Positions 34,646 to 47,700 of a DNA stretch of 64,000 nucleotides are shown here, one piece after another (position 1 is the stretch's first letter; each line of letters starts with the position of its first letter). The position numbers and the translations under genes were made by a program. Source of the stretch: Arctopsyche grandis (lineage: Eukaryota; Arthropoda; Insecta; Trichoptera; Hydropsychidae); assembly GCF_051622035.1 (NCBI RefSeq), contig NC_135361.1:23181205-23245204 (forward strand), read 5' to 3'. The notes under the pieces were generated by a model. That model saw only the letters and a program-made list of their open reading frames with translations. It was not told where the DNA came from and did no database searches.

Positions 34646-34870
34646 ACGATTTTAGTGGCAATGGGTGGGTAACGTAGCTAAGTGCTAGAATGGTACCCGA
34701 GATAATGAAAACGTGTGAAAAGAAGGCCGCAGGGACAATGGGTTGACGAAATTAGAAAAATATGCGGTTTGAAATGGATGAGAGTTGCGCACAACAGAGA
34801 CGATTGGAAGTGTGCTGGTGAGGTCTTAATTCGGCAGTACATGATGAATGGCTGTATATGATGGTGATAA
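34646..34870 (+). mobile_element. RTE-like LINE 3' fragment
   Basis: TGGCAATGGGTGGGTAACGT, ATGCGGTTTGAAATGGATGA, GTTGCGCACAACAGAGACGA and a final ATGGCTGTATATGATGG align with 18625-18866 of LINE copy 1. It carries an internal deletion and many substitutions. Confidence 0.85.
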
Positions 34871-37800
34871 TACATATGTATGCAGATGTATTATAAAAGT
34901 GCGGTATAAAAAAACCTTTTCAATTTCTATTTGAATTAAGTTCTTAGGTTCTACAAATACTAAAATAATAAAATGTTAAGAATACTAAAATAACATTAAA
35001 AATGATGGTTAATGTAGGTACAAAGTACATACATAATTTGAGCCGTTACATTTGATTGTTTCGGAAGTCCAATTTACAGTTCCAAAAACACTATTCCTGT
35101 TTGACTTAATTCACAAATTGTTATCACTTCTTTAAAGGTGATATGATCAGAATCTCGGAAAAGCAGAATTAATACAGGCCACAGACTTGTGGATGGAGTT
35201 CCATTTTCAAATATATATAACGGCTCATATGTAGTTGTTTTTTAATGTATACATATATATTTATTTTTTTTAGTTGATTAATAGTACTTATGTAAATGTA
35301 TAAATCCCAATAATAGACCTGAATATAATGGGCAGTAATCAAAAATACATCAACAGTAATGGAATCTGTTTTTATAATGGTTTAAATTTCTGAAATAATA
35401 TTGAACTTAATTAAGGTATTATGTTTTGTAGGATATTCGACCACCTATCTATGTACATATATATGTATGTATGTATGTACATATATGTACATGCATACGT
35501 ATAGAAAGATTTATACTTGTATTTTAAAAACGAATTGAGCGTCGAGGATTAATATGATATTTCGCATATTGTATATAAACATACATATGACACATATAAT
35601 GTATGTATTACATTTTATTTGAGTTTTTTTTATATTTTCGTAAAAACAAAAATATATGTTCTCATTCAGGATTCGGATACAATTAAAATAAAGAAAAAAA
35701 ACCACTAAAAGGGTGATTGGAAAATTAAATAAATAATAAATTTTAAACAAACTGAAGATATGTATGTACATACATACATATATTTTTAATTATTTTATTA
35801 CTTTGTTTTAAATACAATGGATGTATGTATTTTATTTTTCCCATAGGTAATAGATGCGGTGAAAGCTTGCCCCAAAGCGACACCTATGGCCAAATTTATA
35901 CATACAACGTATTATATATACGAGATACGGAAGTGGGTAGGGGATGATGCCAATTTTATTGGCATTTACAACTTGCATTTAGATATTTGACACACTCGTC
36001 AATAGTGAGTATGTGGAATATATAATCTTTTTTATGTATATATTGTCATGTTCCGAAACTCAGTTTATATATACATATTTTAAATTACTTGGTTAAAAAA
36101 CCAAGATTTCTTTAATATTATAAAAACGTTACATTTATGTTATTGGTAGACATATTCGAAAACTACAGATTTAATTATGGAACGATGATGAATTTAAAAT
36201 GAGATACGTAGAACTCTGTTTCACTAATTAACTTTGGTTCACTTTGTTCTGCTGCTGTGCTGACCGTCACTTGCGGGGTCGATATTAATGACTACCACTC
36301 TCGGAGTATCGATGGTGATGAGTACCACTCTCAGAGTTTCGATGGTGATGACTAGAGGTAGGACCGGAAGCGTGCTTTTTTCAGGAAACAGGGCGTTTTG
36401 GGTCTATTTTGCAGGAAGCAGGGCAAACTACAAAGTTAGAGAGCATAAAAAAAGGATCATCATAAAAATGAACAGAGCACGGCGAACAATGAACAATGAA
36501 CTGCGCAATGTTGGTCCACTCTTTAGTGATGACTGACTAATGTGATCGAATCGCGATCTATAAAAATGATTTCTTTGTTTCTTGGGTTGGGCTCCTATCT
36601 TATCTGAATATCCCTTTGCAGGAATTTTAATGGACTTGTTACTAACGTGCATGAATGTGAGAAAGTGAATTCGATTATTGTGGGAACTACATTGATAAGC
36701 GAGGTACATAACAATATGTATGATACAATTGTAAATTATGTATACAATTTTCAGTATTAAAATTTTCACCTATATTATAATAGTATCAGTGCAATAATAA
36801 TGAAAATTTAACATTAAGGAATGTTTGTTTTTAATTTCAGTTATTATTTTAATATTAATATTATGTATATTATATAAATTAAAATTGAACATTTCGTAAT
36901 CCCGTTGAAGACAATTCTACGGTTTTACAGTATACATATGTACATATGTATATGAATATTCGCCATACGGCGCGCCACGGATTATGTATTCATGACCATT
37001 GTGTGGTTTCATTTCCCATCATCATACATATTTTTCGAATAAAATGATATTTTTTTTGTCATAAAAATACCTTTCCACTATTTTCGACGACGCAAAAAAG
37101 ATTTTTCGGTCGGTTTAATTTAAAATTAACGTATGATACGTAGCCTGTGGGTCATAAAAAAATCTCTATGAGATTGTCGTGGGGTGAAAGCTTGAGATAT
37201 TAAAATTCGCAAGGTCGTCGGTATCAAAGGTATTAAAATATTTTACGTCGCTTTGGGTATTGGATATTTTTTATGGTTCGTGGAAAATCATTATTTAACC
37301 ATATAACATTTCTCAAGTCAATATTATCCTATTCGTATATATGTATGTATGTATGTAAGTATATACACGTTTGTTTGGCGGCAAGTCTTATATTGTCAAA
37401 AGAAAAACAATATACAATTCTTTTTTCATTGAAATTGAAATATACGAGTTATAATATCAAGTTTATTTTTACGCCACACTGCATTATATTGCGAAACGCT
37501 TTTACAACTTTTTAACAACGCGACCCATCAAAACTTTGCCGAATTTCGCTTAGCCCACCTATTTCCGAACGTCGCGTACCCGCCTTTAAATATTTTTATC
37601 CACTTTAGAAATTTTCGACGAGTCGAAAAAAAGTTGCGCTACAAGTTCGACACATTTTCTTTATGGATTGCAGTATTGGAAATATTTACGCGAGTGAAAA
37701 TATAATATTTTTAGTATGGACGACGTTTATTTTGCACAGCCACACCTGATAGCTCAATCCGGTAGCACTTTCTTTTAAGGCTGAAATGTTAAACTAAAAA

Positions 37801-37990
37801 AATATTCGATCATATCTTTTTTCAATGAATTGATTGTAGAATTTATTTCAATTGTGAGATTCTGTTTTTCTTTGAATAAATTTTTAAGTCATAACTTTTT
37901 ACTCCATTCAATGAAACTTCGCCAATAATATAGAAACTCGAAAAGAGTAAATCGAACAATTTTGTTTGAGATTTCTTTGCAAAGACTTCT
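34871..37990. other. AT-rich non-coding stretch
   Basis: No gene recognised. It contains many TACATATGTATGTACATA-type palindromic short repeats (for example 35450-35490) and the 30-bp duplication at 36288-36352. Confidence 0.5.
36288..36352. repeat. 30-bp tandem duplication
   Basis: ATGACTACCACTCTCGGAGT...GATGGTG at 36288 and ATGAGTACCACTCTCAGAGT...GATGGTG at 36318, followed by the start of a third unit. Confidence 0.85.
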
Positions 37991-37999
37991 TCAGAATTA

Positions 38000-38330
38000 T
38001 AGATCAATGCTTAGCATGTAATGCTTTCAATTGTGTGGTCACGGGTTCTATCCCTGGTGTGTACTGCTGGCCAGATCTTGGATATGTGACTTCAAGGTCT
38101 TCATAGGAGTTTGCTGATTTATCTGATTTCATTGAAAAATTTCAAATTGGCAATCCTGTCGTAAAAATTCGAGCTATTCAGGATCTGGATTTTTGCTGAT
38201 TTGTATAAATTGTATAATTTTTTTCATATATGTCTCTTCATGTGTGATATTAATCGATGTTTGTATTTGCCTTGTATAATACTTACAATACTTCTGTAAA
38301 ATGTTTGGCCATATATATCGTGTTTAATTT
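38000..38330 (+). mobile_element. tRNA-derived SINE
   Basis: The head resembles a tRNA gene. A box-like GCTTAGCATGTAATGC lies near 38008, and GGTCACGGGTTCTATCCC contains a B-box (38044-38053). The head matches the reverse complement of 48915-48985. The body (AAATTGGCAATCCTG and later TGTGATATTAATCGATG) also follows that copy in order. The 3' end is unclear. Confidence 0.75.
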
Positions 38331-40225
38331 AAATAAACGGGTGTAAACCTGTATTTATACTTAATAATTCTTAAACTGAATACCACAGCACAGTCGTTGC
38401 TTTGGAGCAATCTGTTAGATATGATTTGTAGAATAAAATAAAAATATATTTGTGTCCTTTTTGCCTTTTCTTGGATAATGATTGTTGCCTGAAATAAGGG
38501 TTGCCAGATTTCCAAAATTACAAACATTTACTATTTCGATCAAAAAAAAGTTAAAGAATAAAGGAAGAAATTAAGAAAAAAATACAAAATATCAATAAAA
38601 ATATAATATATGTATGTCTATATACCGATGTGTTATTAAAAGTATTTTTCCGAGCTTTTAGTTTGTTTCAAAATTTGTTCACTATCTTTGTTCAATAAAA
38701 AATTTTCATTTTAAGTCATTACAATTGTAATCAAAATATTATTTGATTATTAATTCAACTTCTACGGTTTTTGATAATTATATGTTTCCCTCCACATAAG
38801 ACTAAATATGTATTTTTGAGGGCGTAAAAATCCACATTAGCATGTTTGTTTTATAAACTTGCCTTTTTTTAAATTCTATTTACGAAGTACTTAATAAAGT
38901 GAGGGTAAGATGTATGAAAAGCAAGTTCAGTTGACCTGTTCAAGATTTTATTTAGTTACACTTAATTTGTCAGGTGAAATTCTCAATCGTCCGAAATTTG
39001 TCAGCTGATTTTGAATCACTTCCGTTCTTCCGATTGCTTTGATATTTTATTGAAATACGGGATTTAGCTTCCATTACAGTAAACAAATGTCTCGAACTAG
39101 CTATCCAAAAATGCCTTTCTCTACGCAACTCACAGGTTAAACACTTATTTTTTCGCATTATCTCATATAAAAGTTGCATTAACGCCTTTTACACTTTCTC
39201 TTCTACATTTTTAGTTTACTAATTTATCAAAACTTCCAAATGGTGAGGCACATATTTAAAATTTGAAAATGTTTTATAAACTGACAATTTGTCAGATTTG
39301 TACTGATGAAGTAACCTGACGCTTTTTCGGAAACAATTTTTTATGATGAAGAAACCTTCAAAAGAGACTGAGTTTTCTTAATTATAATAGCTAATATAAA
39401 TTTTGGCCATGATAAATCAGCAATTCTATAAATTGAGTTTGCTTTATGTTGCATAATATTAAAAAAAAGAAAAAAGACGTTCTAAAGACACAAGCTTGCT
39501 CGGTTGTAATTCGAAATTTGTATCTTTCATGAAATGTGAGGTTTGTCTTTTGTAAAAAGAGAAAGAAAGGTGAAGAAGGGAGGCGAAAAAAAATAAAATA
39601 GAAGAGACATATAAATTAGACGTGGATCCGTCTCAGTGTACGAAACAAAAGCGAGCTGAGAGCACAATGGCGGCATTTTCATCGTTCGTACGAGCAAACA
39701 GTGGGTTCTCGTGCCTTATTATGGTCTCGTCGAGAATTCCCGTACAATGCCGAGAGTATTCTCAGTGGGAGATAAGTCGGGAAAATCGTCGGGGTTTTTC
39801 CCGGCGTCCTGTCCTCCATACTTCACCGTTCGAAACCCGGGCGTAAAAGTTTTCCCGGAAAGTTCGTGTGACGAAAGCTCGACGCGCTTTTAATTTATTC
39901 AACCGGAACGAATTGTGAGTGGAATGTGTAATGTGTGGAATTGTCGTTTACATATTTGATGGGGTGGAAGCGTGCCGAATTCGATATTAATGCTCGACTA
40001 TTGATCCGTTGTGTAATTTCATCGCTGGCCACTCTTCAGAACCAGGCAATTGGCCAAGTGACCCAGACGCGTTCGCTAAAAAGTGTAAAAAAAAATTGTC
40101 TCCAATGTACCGGATTCAACGAACGTACATATGTATGTATGTACATATGCATAAGTTGTTCGTGCTCCATTTGCGATTCCAGTTTTCAACTATCGGTTAT
40201 TATTGATGTCGAATTTTACCACATT
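38331..40225. other. Non-coding stretch with a CpG-richer patch
   Basis: 39600-39900 is GC- and CpG-richer, with a 74-codon frame at 39622 of no known family. The rest is AT-rich. Nothing else recognised. Confidence 0.4.
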
Positions 40226-41386
40226 GAAGGGACCCAAACCGAATCCAAACCGAAAACCGGAGAAACCATTATTTTTTCTAAAATATAATATTAAAAATAT
40301 AATATTTATATCAACTAAATCTACTCTATTACAACAAATAATGGAGCTAATATGATCATATTTGTCATATTAGGTAGCAAATATGCTGCCTTCCAATGAG
40401 AACTGTTCTTTCCCTAATCTCATCGGAATGAAATGTGTGGAACATACATACATGCTTTACAATTAGCAATCAAAGATTCTATTTACGATTTCGATTTAAA
40501 TACAATTATTTGTGAAGCTCGCGAATTTTCAATGAACTCATTATTTATTTATTTATTTATTTTATTCTAAACAGACCATTGTGGCATAACAGGAATTCCT
40601 AAAGCGCCACAATTGTCAAAAACATAACACAAAAAAAAACAAAATAACAATTAAACACAAATCAATACACAACGAAAATAATACACACATCAATTATACA
40701 TAAAAAAAATACATTTGAACATAAACATAAATACATCCATACATAACATAAAAAACAGCATTTAATAATAACAGATAAAGTAAAAATATCAAATAAAAAA
40801 ATATATAGCATAAGGAATGCCTTGCACCTACAGGCAGTTTCAATAAATATGTAAGAAACAACTACAAATACAAAACATCCCTGTAAGGCCCAAATGGAAG
40901 AGATATCTCTGATATATAATATATATCAGAGATATTCATTGATATCTCTGATATATAAGAAATTATATATCAGAGATATCAATGAACACATTATAAATTA
41001 TAAAAGCAAGATATGTATACACTCATACCTGTAAAAAGTAACTTCTAGAATAAATCAAACTACTAGATTCTTTCTAAACCATTGTTGCGCTTTTGCTCCT
41101 AAAACCTGGCCCCGATGAAAAGTTGGTAAGCCTAGAGAAAGTCAATTAAGCAACATCAGAATCCGTCCTCTATTCCGCAGTACACCAGCAGCAAGCTGCA
41201 CATGCTAGAAAATATTCTCCTTTCACATTTTAATTATGTGTATGATCACAATAATTTATATCTAAAAGCCGTTATAAAGAGAGGTATAGACGGTGTGGGT
41301 GTATTTATATTAACTTGCTAATATTTAAATACAAGAGAACCGAAAACCGGAACTGAACCGATATTTAATTTTTTTACCTGTCCCTG
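40226..41386 (+). mobile_element. hAT-like relic, copy A
   Basis: Ends resemble hAT terminal repeats: AAGGGACCCAAACCG on the left and, on the right, CCTGTCCCTG, whose reverse complement begins CAGGGACAGG. Inside, TCTACTCTATTACAACAAAT and AATGGAGCTAATAT match the transposase part of copy B, which encodes TTDNGANIIK. The 3' half (CCCGATGAAAAGTTGGTAAG, ATCAGAATCCG, AAAGCCGTTATAAAGAGAGG) also follows copy B. The frame is destroyed, and a non-LTR element is inserted at about 40546-40965. Confidence 0.7.
40546..40965 (-). mobile_element. LINE/SINE 3' end inserted in hAT copy A
   Basis: Copy B reads CAATGAACTCATTATATATCAG without interruption, while copy A has about 410 extra bases after CAATGAACTCATTA. 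The insert starts with a (TTTA)n tail on the plus strand. Its reverse complement matches 26090-26345 (CAGGGATGTTTTGTATTTG, TGCAAGGCATTCC). At its far end (40905-40985), ATATCAGAGATATC-type target sequence is present several times in inverted orientation. Confidence 0.7.
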
Positions 41387-41395
41387 TATTCTACC

Positions 41396-41457
41396 ACTCA
41401 AATCTTATATACATACATACATACATACAAAGTCTCTTTCGAAATTATATATAAGAT
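41396..41457 (-). mobile_element. Helitron-like 5' end, inverted
   Basis: The reverse complement reads ATCTTATATATAATTTCGAA followed by AGAGACTTTGTATG. It is the same start sequence as the Helitrons at 23573 and 41614, in opposite orientation. Only the end is present. Confidence 0.6.
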
Positions 41458-41476
41458 GTATGTTTAAAATACACAC

Positions 41477-41579
41477 TTTCATAGTAATAGTGATCCACAG
41501 TTTTAAGCCATCCGACGTCATAATGTGTGTGAGGTAGCAAATGAATGTTTATAGCTTCACTTTTCGTAGGTTGAAAGGA
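41477..41579 (-). pseudogene. Orphan exon 2 of an alpha-mannosidase paralogue
   Basis: A 103-bp open segment has the same length, the same phases and the same strand as exon 2 of the intact alpha-mannosidase gene (50334-50436). It encodes 34 codons: [16 protein letters not shown], then [18 protein letters not shown]. This matches [16 protein letters not shown] then [18 protein letters not shown]. HxHxDxGW is the GH38 metal-binding motif; the second His and the following Asp are kept, and Tyr occupies the variable place. A splice acceptor (TTTGTAG) and donor (A|GTGTGT) are both present. I found no neighbouring paralogous exons on either side. It may be a remnant, or part of a gene with very long introns. 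Confidence 0.8.
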
Positions 41580-41595
41580 CTACAAATGCACATAT

Positions 41596-41977
41596 TTAAT
41601 ATAAATATGTATAATTTCGAAAGAGACTTTGTATGTATGTAACCTTCGTTCGTTGGTTCGTAGACGACACGTTCGATTTATTTTTTTTTCAATTCATAGG
41701 CGCCGATTCGGTTTTTTTCGATTCAAAGGATTCGAAGTCGCTAGATACTGGTATACATATAATTTCGCAAGAGATAGTATATATGTTTGTTTTTTTGTGA
41801 CAGTCAATTTAATAAAAAAAACAAATGAGTATTCAAATAAATTTATATTTATTTATTTATCGTAGTTTTATAAAATAAAACTATTCAAATAAATTTAAAA
41901 AATTGTTTACTATTAGATTAGTCATGTTTAAGCGGTTTATATTACAAATATTGAGTGAAGCCGGGTAAAACCACTAG
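41596..41977 (+). mobile_element. Non-autonomous Helitron, second copy
   Basis: ATAATTTCGAAAGAGACTTT near the start, then TTACTATTAGATTAG...AAGCGGTTTATATTACAAAT, ending GTGAAGCCGGGTAAAACCACTAG with T following. It is the same family as 23573-23777 but longer. The exact 5' end is unclear because the expected TC is not visible. Confidence 0.75.
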
Positions 41978-44408
41978 TTGTTAATAAATTATACATTGTT
42001 TGAATATTATTATGTTTCATTTTACAATTGAATCAAATGATTTGTAATAATTACGTTCGTTTATATCAGTACAATTCAAGCCGGCAACTGTACATAAAAT
42101 ATTCTTTAGTACATTCTGTACGGCAGTACGAAACATATTCTTTAGTACGTTCTGTATGGTCACGTTCATATCTTCCGTAATATGTAGGTGACCCAAAGCA
42201 GCAGTAGCCGACATCTATTCATATTATACACAGCAGTACATGTCACGGAAACGTATCAAGTAGAACCGATTTTCTTTGGCCATTGTGAAAATATTCACGT
42301 ATGACGTGATTTCATAGTGGCGTGTGCCTATGTATACTAACGAAAATGTTGTCATTTGTATATGAATATTTTCGGAAACGTCATATTATGATAATATTGA
42401 CTCGATGATACCACGCAAGCGATATTGCGCCATATATGTAGTTGCGCCCTGTAATATGTATGTAAATCGATTTTGCCTTGCACTCGTTTAAAAACAAGTA
42501 CAAACGTACCAAAAACGGGTGGTGCTGTATAGTATTGTTGCGTAGGGGTGGGTGGAGGATCCAAGTAAAAGGCCAACAGTCGTTTCACAGCATTTATTGA
42601 TGATTAAGGAGATACACGCAGTGTCACTGCTAAGTCCATAATGAATTATATCGCCTACGTACCGCCTTATAAAGGGTAGATCTCTCAGGACGCTTAATCT
42701 GTTTACCTGTTGTATAGTCACGTATTCGGATATGTATTTCCAAGACATTGGGTCTTCCCGTACCGATTCTGAGAAATAACTAATAACGGTCATTGTTTAG
42801 CCTAAATGCACTTAGAGTCCAGATATAATCTTTGGAAGTAAGTGCATGCATTTAGTTAACCGATAACAGATATCCGTTGGTCCAAGTACAATTCGCTCAA
42901 TCCACGGCGTACGTAACAGTATGAATAGTAGTAGTCTTTTCCGTGTCGAGCTATTGACGTGCAGTGCTGGATAATATAAACGGATATTAAATCATTTCGG
43001 CGCACTATTTTTATTTGTTTTGATAAATATAAATACGAAAAACATCGTAAATATTTTGATGAATTTTCATGCTACAAATAAATATATCAATTTTTAAATA
43101 AGATTAAGGTTAACGTTCAAGTATGATAATATAGTCTGTTGGTTTCAATCACACTCTAAGATTAAGTGCACTAGTTAAATATGAAAATGCATATTTTACT
43201 TATGGATGAAATATAGTATTACTTACATATATCGTAGCCACGTGTTTGATTATGTTCGTTAACGTTCTCATTGAGTCTTGCCTCAATTATGTAAAAATAT
43301 AAATATAGAAAAGGCAATAAACGATAATATCTTCATGATGTTTGTTGCTTAAAGTCAGTCTGTAAATAATAAAATAATATGCATATATATAAGATGATAT
43401 TAATAATATTCCTAACTTAAAAAATATAAATTGTTTCAAAATATTGGCGTAATATATTAAAAAGACATCTTATTTATGTTTATAAGTAGTTTTTTTTTAA
43501 TTACCATTAAGTTATGGAAGCAATTTGAATTATTGTCAAAGAAGACAACTCCTTATTATTGTCAAAGAAGGAACACCTTAAATGATTTAAGCTTGTGTAT
43601 CATTCAGAGGTTAATTTATTGACCCCAATTTTTCAGTCAAGTTCAACGGATAACGTTACTTGATGCATTTCTTGGCAATTTATCCAAATTCATTGAATTT
43701 AGCTTTAGTCCAATGAATTGTTTGTTTTATTACATGTTAATAAATTTGTATCAAAGCTCAAAAAAATTAGTAGTGAATTTATTAAATCATTATACCAATA
43801 AATTTTAAAACGTGTATATTTATTACATGTATACTAATAAAATTTTATAAAACTAAAATATAATTTATTTCATGTATACTAAAAAATAATACCGTGTAAC
43901 TACTACTTGAAAGAATTCTATCAAGACTGGTCCATTATGTTTTAAAGTTCACGACACAACTGATTTGTAATCGGTTGAATGAACGGAAAGTACGACATTA
44001 ATAATACAACATATTTTACGTTGATTCTCAACCTTTTTGAATATTCAAACATAAATAAGTGGCAGAATCTCTGTTGAATTCATTCCCGTTGTAGTTTTAT
44101 TTGAATTTTTGAACCACATACTGTCAGTTCTGGTTCAATTAGTTTTTGATTAGATTAACTCATGAAGTATGTGGTTCAAAATAACTGTATGTAATAACTG
44201 TATCAATACGATTACGGTCGTCACAAATAATACAACTCGTTGATAAAAATTATTCAATTTAAATGGATATAATAAGTGGAGGTAATTTTAGGAAATGGGT
44301 CAACTTTTTTATGTACATACATATTTAAGTAATATTATAATTATAACTTATGTCATTTGGATCCTTACGGAAGAACTAAATACATATAACCAGTGGGGTG
44401 GGATAGTC
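41978..44408. other. Non-coding stretch, nothing recognised
   Basis: Contains a 36-bp duplication (42096-42164, ATTCTTTAGTAC at 42101 and 42137) and the dispersed repeat at 42943-42983. No supported gene. Confidence 0.5.
42943..42983 (+). repeat. Short dispersed repeat
   Basis: GTGTCGAGCTATTGACGTG plus CAGTGCTGGATAATATAAAC; the inverted partner is 28084-28126. The preceding AGTCTTTTCCGTG is shared with 24094-24106. Confidence 0.6.
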
Positions 44409-44470
44409 AGAGCCGGTCCGTGGGGCAGGCTGTACAGGCAGTCGCCTGGGGCGCCAAAAACCAAAATTTG
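44409..44470 (+). mobile_element. hAT-type terminal fragment
   Basis: CAGAGCCGGTCCGTGGGGCA, then CAGGCAGTCGCCTGGGGCGCC. This resembles the CAG-GGCCGG...GGCGCC terminal repeats of widespread hAT MITEs. No opposite end is visible before the mannosidase gene. Confidence 0.45.
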
Positions 44471-44721
44471 TCAAATGATGATAAAGTATTCGGTATCATT
44501 GAATAGTCTGATGCCAAAATTTATATAAAAGTAATATTCCAAAAAGCATTTTAAAACATCACAAATGTAGTTTTTTTTATTTATGTTTAAAATTGCAACA
44601 TATTAAAATGCACAATGGAAATCATTAACACAGGTTAAAATTCAAAGCGAATGATTTCTCGCCTTTCTTTTGTTGGATCGGTAAATAAATGAAACAAAAA
44701 TTCGTTTTAAATATGATTATT

Positions 44722-44727
44722 TTTATT
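44722..44727 (-). terminator. Polyadenylation signal of the alpha-mannosidase gene
   Basis: AATAAA on the minus strand, 16 bases after the TGA stop at 44743-44745. Confidence 0.7.
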
Positions 44728-44742
44728 AATAAATGATTTCAT

Positions 44743-47700
44743 TCATAAATGTTTCGGTACTGCTTCAATAACAAAAGACTTAATTTCCATTGCATTCAAA
44801 GTGATCCGAATTTCTTTTGTATTCCTCGAATCGATATTTGAGGATTGGTTCCGAATCATATGAGTGAATGCACGTTTTGAATCCAACATACAATAATTGA
44901 CCGAATTCCTATTGGAAGAACATTGCTTGTTGTATATTTCGTTGAAATTCTCAGCTATTATTTCAGAAGATTTCCAATTTAATCTTTTCGCTTCGTTTGA
45001 AAATTGATTGGCGGGTAAAGTCACTTCTTTAATTGAAGATATCGTAAATCCAGATAAAAATTCTTCCAAATCAACTGTTACAGACTTTGAGAGATTATTT
45101 GGATCGTCTGTTTTTTGGAAATAGTGTTCCAATCTCAATAAAATGGACCCTTCTTTCCACGGTTCTAACGTCAAAAGGTGAACATTATCTGGCAACTTTG
45201 CTATAATACCTCCATACTGTAAAAAAGTATAATATGTAAATAAATTTCATACAAATTACATCTAAAATTATAATGAATGATACGTACCACATTATTATTA
45301 TTGATCCATTGACTGAATGGAATCTTTTCAGCATCCGAAATCAATATGATCGGCTGTAGAAGTTTCTTCAAAGCCAGTTGCCTACTATATATTAGTGGTG
45401 GTGCTAAAAATTAATAAAAACAATTTACACACATAGCTGTGTTTTTAATCAAAACAAATAAAAACATAACATATATCGCGAGAAATAGGATAATGAGATT
45501 ATCTATATCTTTTATGAGAGTATTACAGATATACATATGTATAATATTTGAAGTGTTTGATATGATTGTGAAAAACAAACGTTATCTAAATCTTGTTTGG
45601 GTATATTATAAAACTCACTCTCTTGATCTGAATTTCCGATGACTAAGTAATGTGTTCCCCTAGCAACTAGTCCTATTCCATTTTCAGATTCGTCTAACGC
45701 TTCTCCAACTCCAAATCCGTCATCTTTTAAAAGTCTTCTATGAACCTGTCAATACAATTATATGAAATAATGTAATTTTTTAAAATACATTCATGAATTT
45801 TTAATTGCTTACCATCAGTTCAAGCTGTCCATCTTTCAAAGAACTGCCACCTTGAGCTCTGTCTGTGATTAAATATAACTCTCGTTTAGAGGCATTGTCC
45901 TTGATTGACATCATAGAAACGACAGGGTAATAATTTCCTATTTGACATTAAAATTTTATAATAACTCCTCTCAATAATGTGTATATTTGAATATATTGTA
46001 TATGTATTTAAAATAAATACCGGAAACTGGTTCATCTAGTTCGACTTCCCATGTAGGCCTTTTATTCAGAATTCGTTTCAACATTTGCCTTCCACTGGAA
46101 TCTGTATAGAATGAGCTATCAGTCTTGAAATCTGTTGAAAATCGTGTTATGACTTCTTTACCAGTTTTATCTCTGAAATTTGACAAAAAATTAAAGATTA
46201 AAACCTTTTTTTTAATTATCAGCAAAATTTATTTCATATTTACTCAATTGGAATTGGTCCCACTGTCCATTCAATTTCAACATGTTTTTGACCACGATAT
46301 GTTCGTATAATTTGGGTTGTCCAATTTGAGAAATGTTGGTGGACTTCACTTACTATATCAGACTAGTAAAGAAATATGATTAAAAGATGCATTCACATGG
46401 ATGTATTCGAATATTTAAGTGAAATTTACCGTTAAAAATCTATTAACAGGTCGGTTGAAAGAGATTGGATCTTCGGTTTTAGGTCTGAAAACGTATGCTC
46501 CAGAAGCTCTGTATTTGAATATATTAAGTTAATAAATTACTGAAACTTAAATTATATAATAAGATTCACTATATACATTTTTAATCATATTACCTTTCAC
46601 CACTTTTATCCGCTCCTTCGTAATACAGCATTTCTTGAGATAATGGAAAATCTGTTGTCACTCCATTGTCTGTGAAAGATATACTGCTCACTAATCCAGT
46701 ATTTGAATCCAAGTTTACTTTGATGAACTGAAATTAAAATTTCGTATTGTAAAATATGTTCAATTCCTACAATACGTATTCTTGTATTTTGATTGCCTCA
46801 TTTTCGATATCTCTGCTTTCGTATGATTGCTCCGTTTTTTGAACTCCATCATCATCATTAGACAATCCTTTGTTATCTATGTAATACGATTTGAATCCCA
46901 GAGCTGGTATATTTTTAACTTCAAATATAAGTTCATGAGTGGCGTTCGATTTTATAATCTTCTTTCGATTCTTTAGATCATCTGTTAAAGGTTGTATCCA
47001 ATGTTCAAGTAATGCACCTAGAATTATAATTGGAATTAAATTTATTTTAAAAATTCATTTATAATATATTGAAGTATTTTTAATTACCTGTTGCGTTTCT
47101 GATGGAGGCTATCTTTCCAATGCTCGGTATTCTAACTATATCACTCACTTCATAACCCAAAGGATTATAAAAAGTTAACTAAAAATCATGAGATGTTATT
47201 ACTTGCAATTCGGGTGTAACATGCTTTGATTTATTTTTTATTAATAAAGAACGTACTATATAAGAATTTGAATTTTCCGAAATACTGCATTCAGTCTCAT
47301 TGAGTTTGCATAGCTGCATTGAAATCTCTTCAGATGTTGCCATTAATTTACTATTATAAAAAAGTATTTTTAAGAAGCAATCATTAATGGTGCTTAATAT
47401 ATTTATAAAAAAATAGAACATTTAATAATTACTTTATAGCATTCTGGGAAACTTTCAAGCAATCTTGGATTCCGGCCTCTAATATCCTCGCATAATCATA
47501 AGCAACATGTTGCTTTTCAGTTCCGGTAATTGCATCGTGATGTTGCATTACACCTGTAATATCATGCACATTAATAATCATTCGTATGCATATATAATAT
47601 GTTTAAAAAATAAAATTACCCATGGCAGATCTTAAAGAACGTAGTCCAGATTCGTCCGATGGATTCGTCATCGATTGCAGTTGTTTGCAAGCCTACAATT

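Noticed and set aside
35450..35490. TATGTATGTACATA palindromic clusters as possible regulatory sites
   Set aside because: The same short alternating repeats occur throughout the window; they look like ordinary simple sequence.
47179..47256. Continuation of the mannosidase frame from exon 11 to a stop near 47179
   Set aside because: A GTACGT donor at 47256 and a TTTTTAG acceptor before 47178 remove 78 bp and restore the conserved [10 protein letters not shown]; read-through would truncate the protein.
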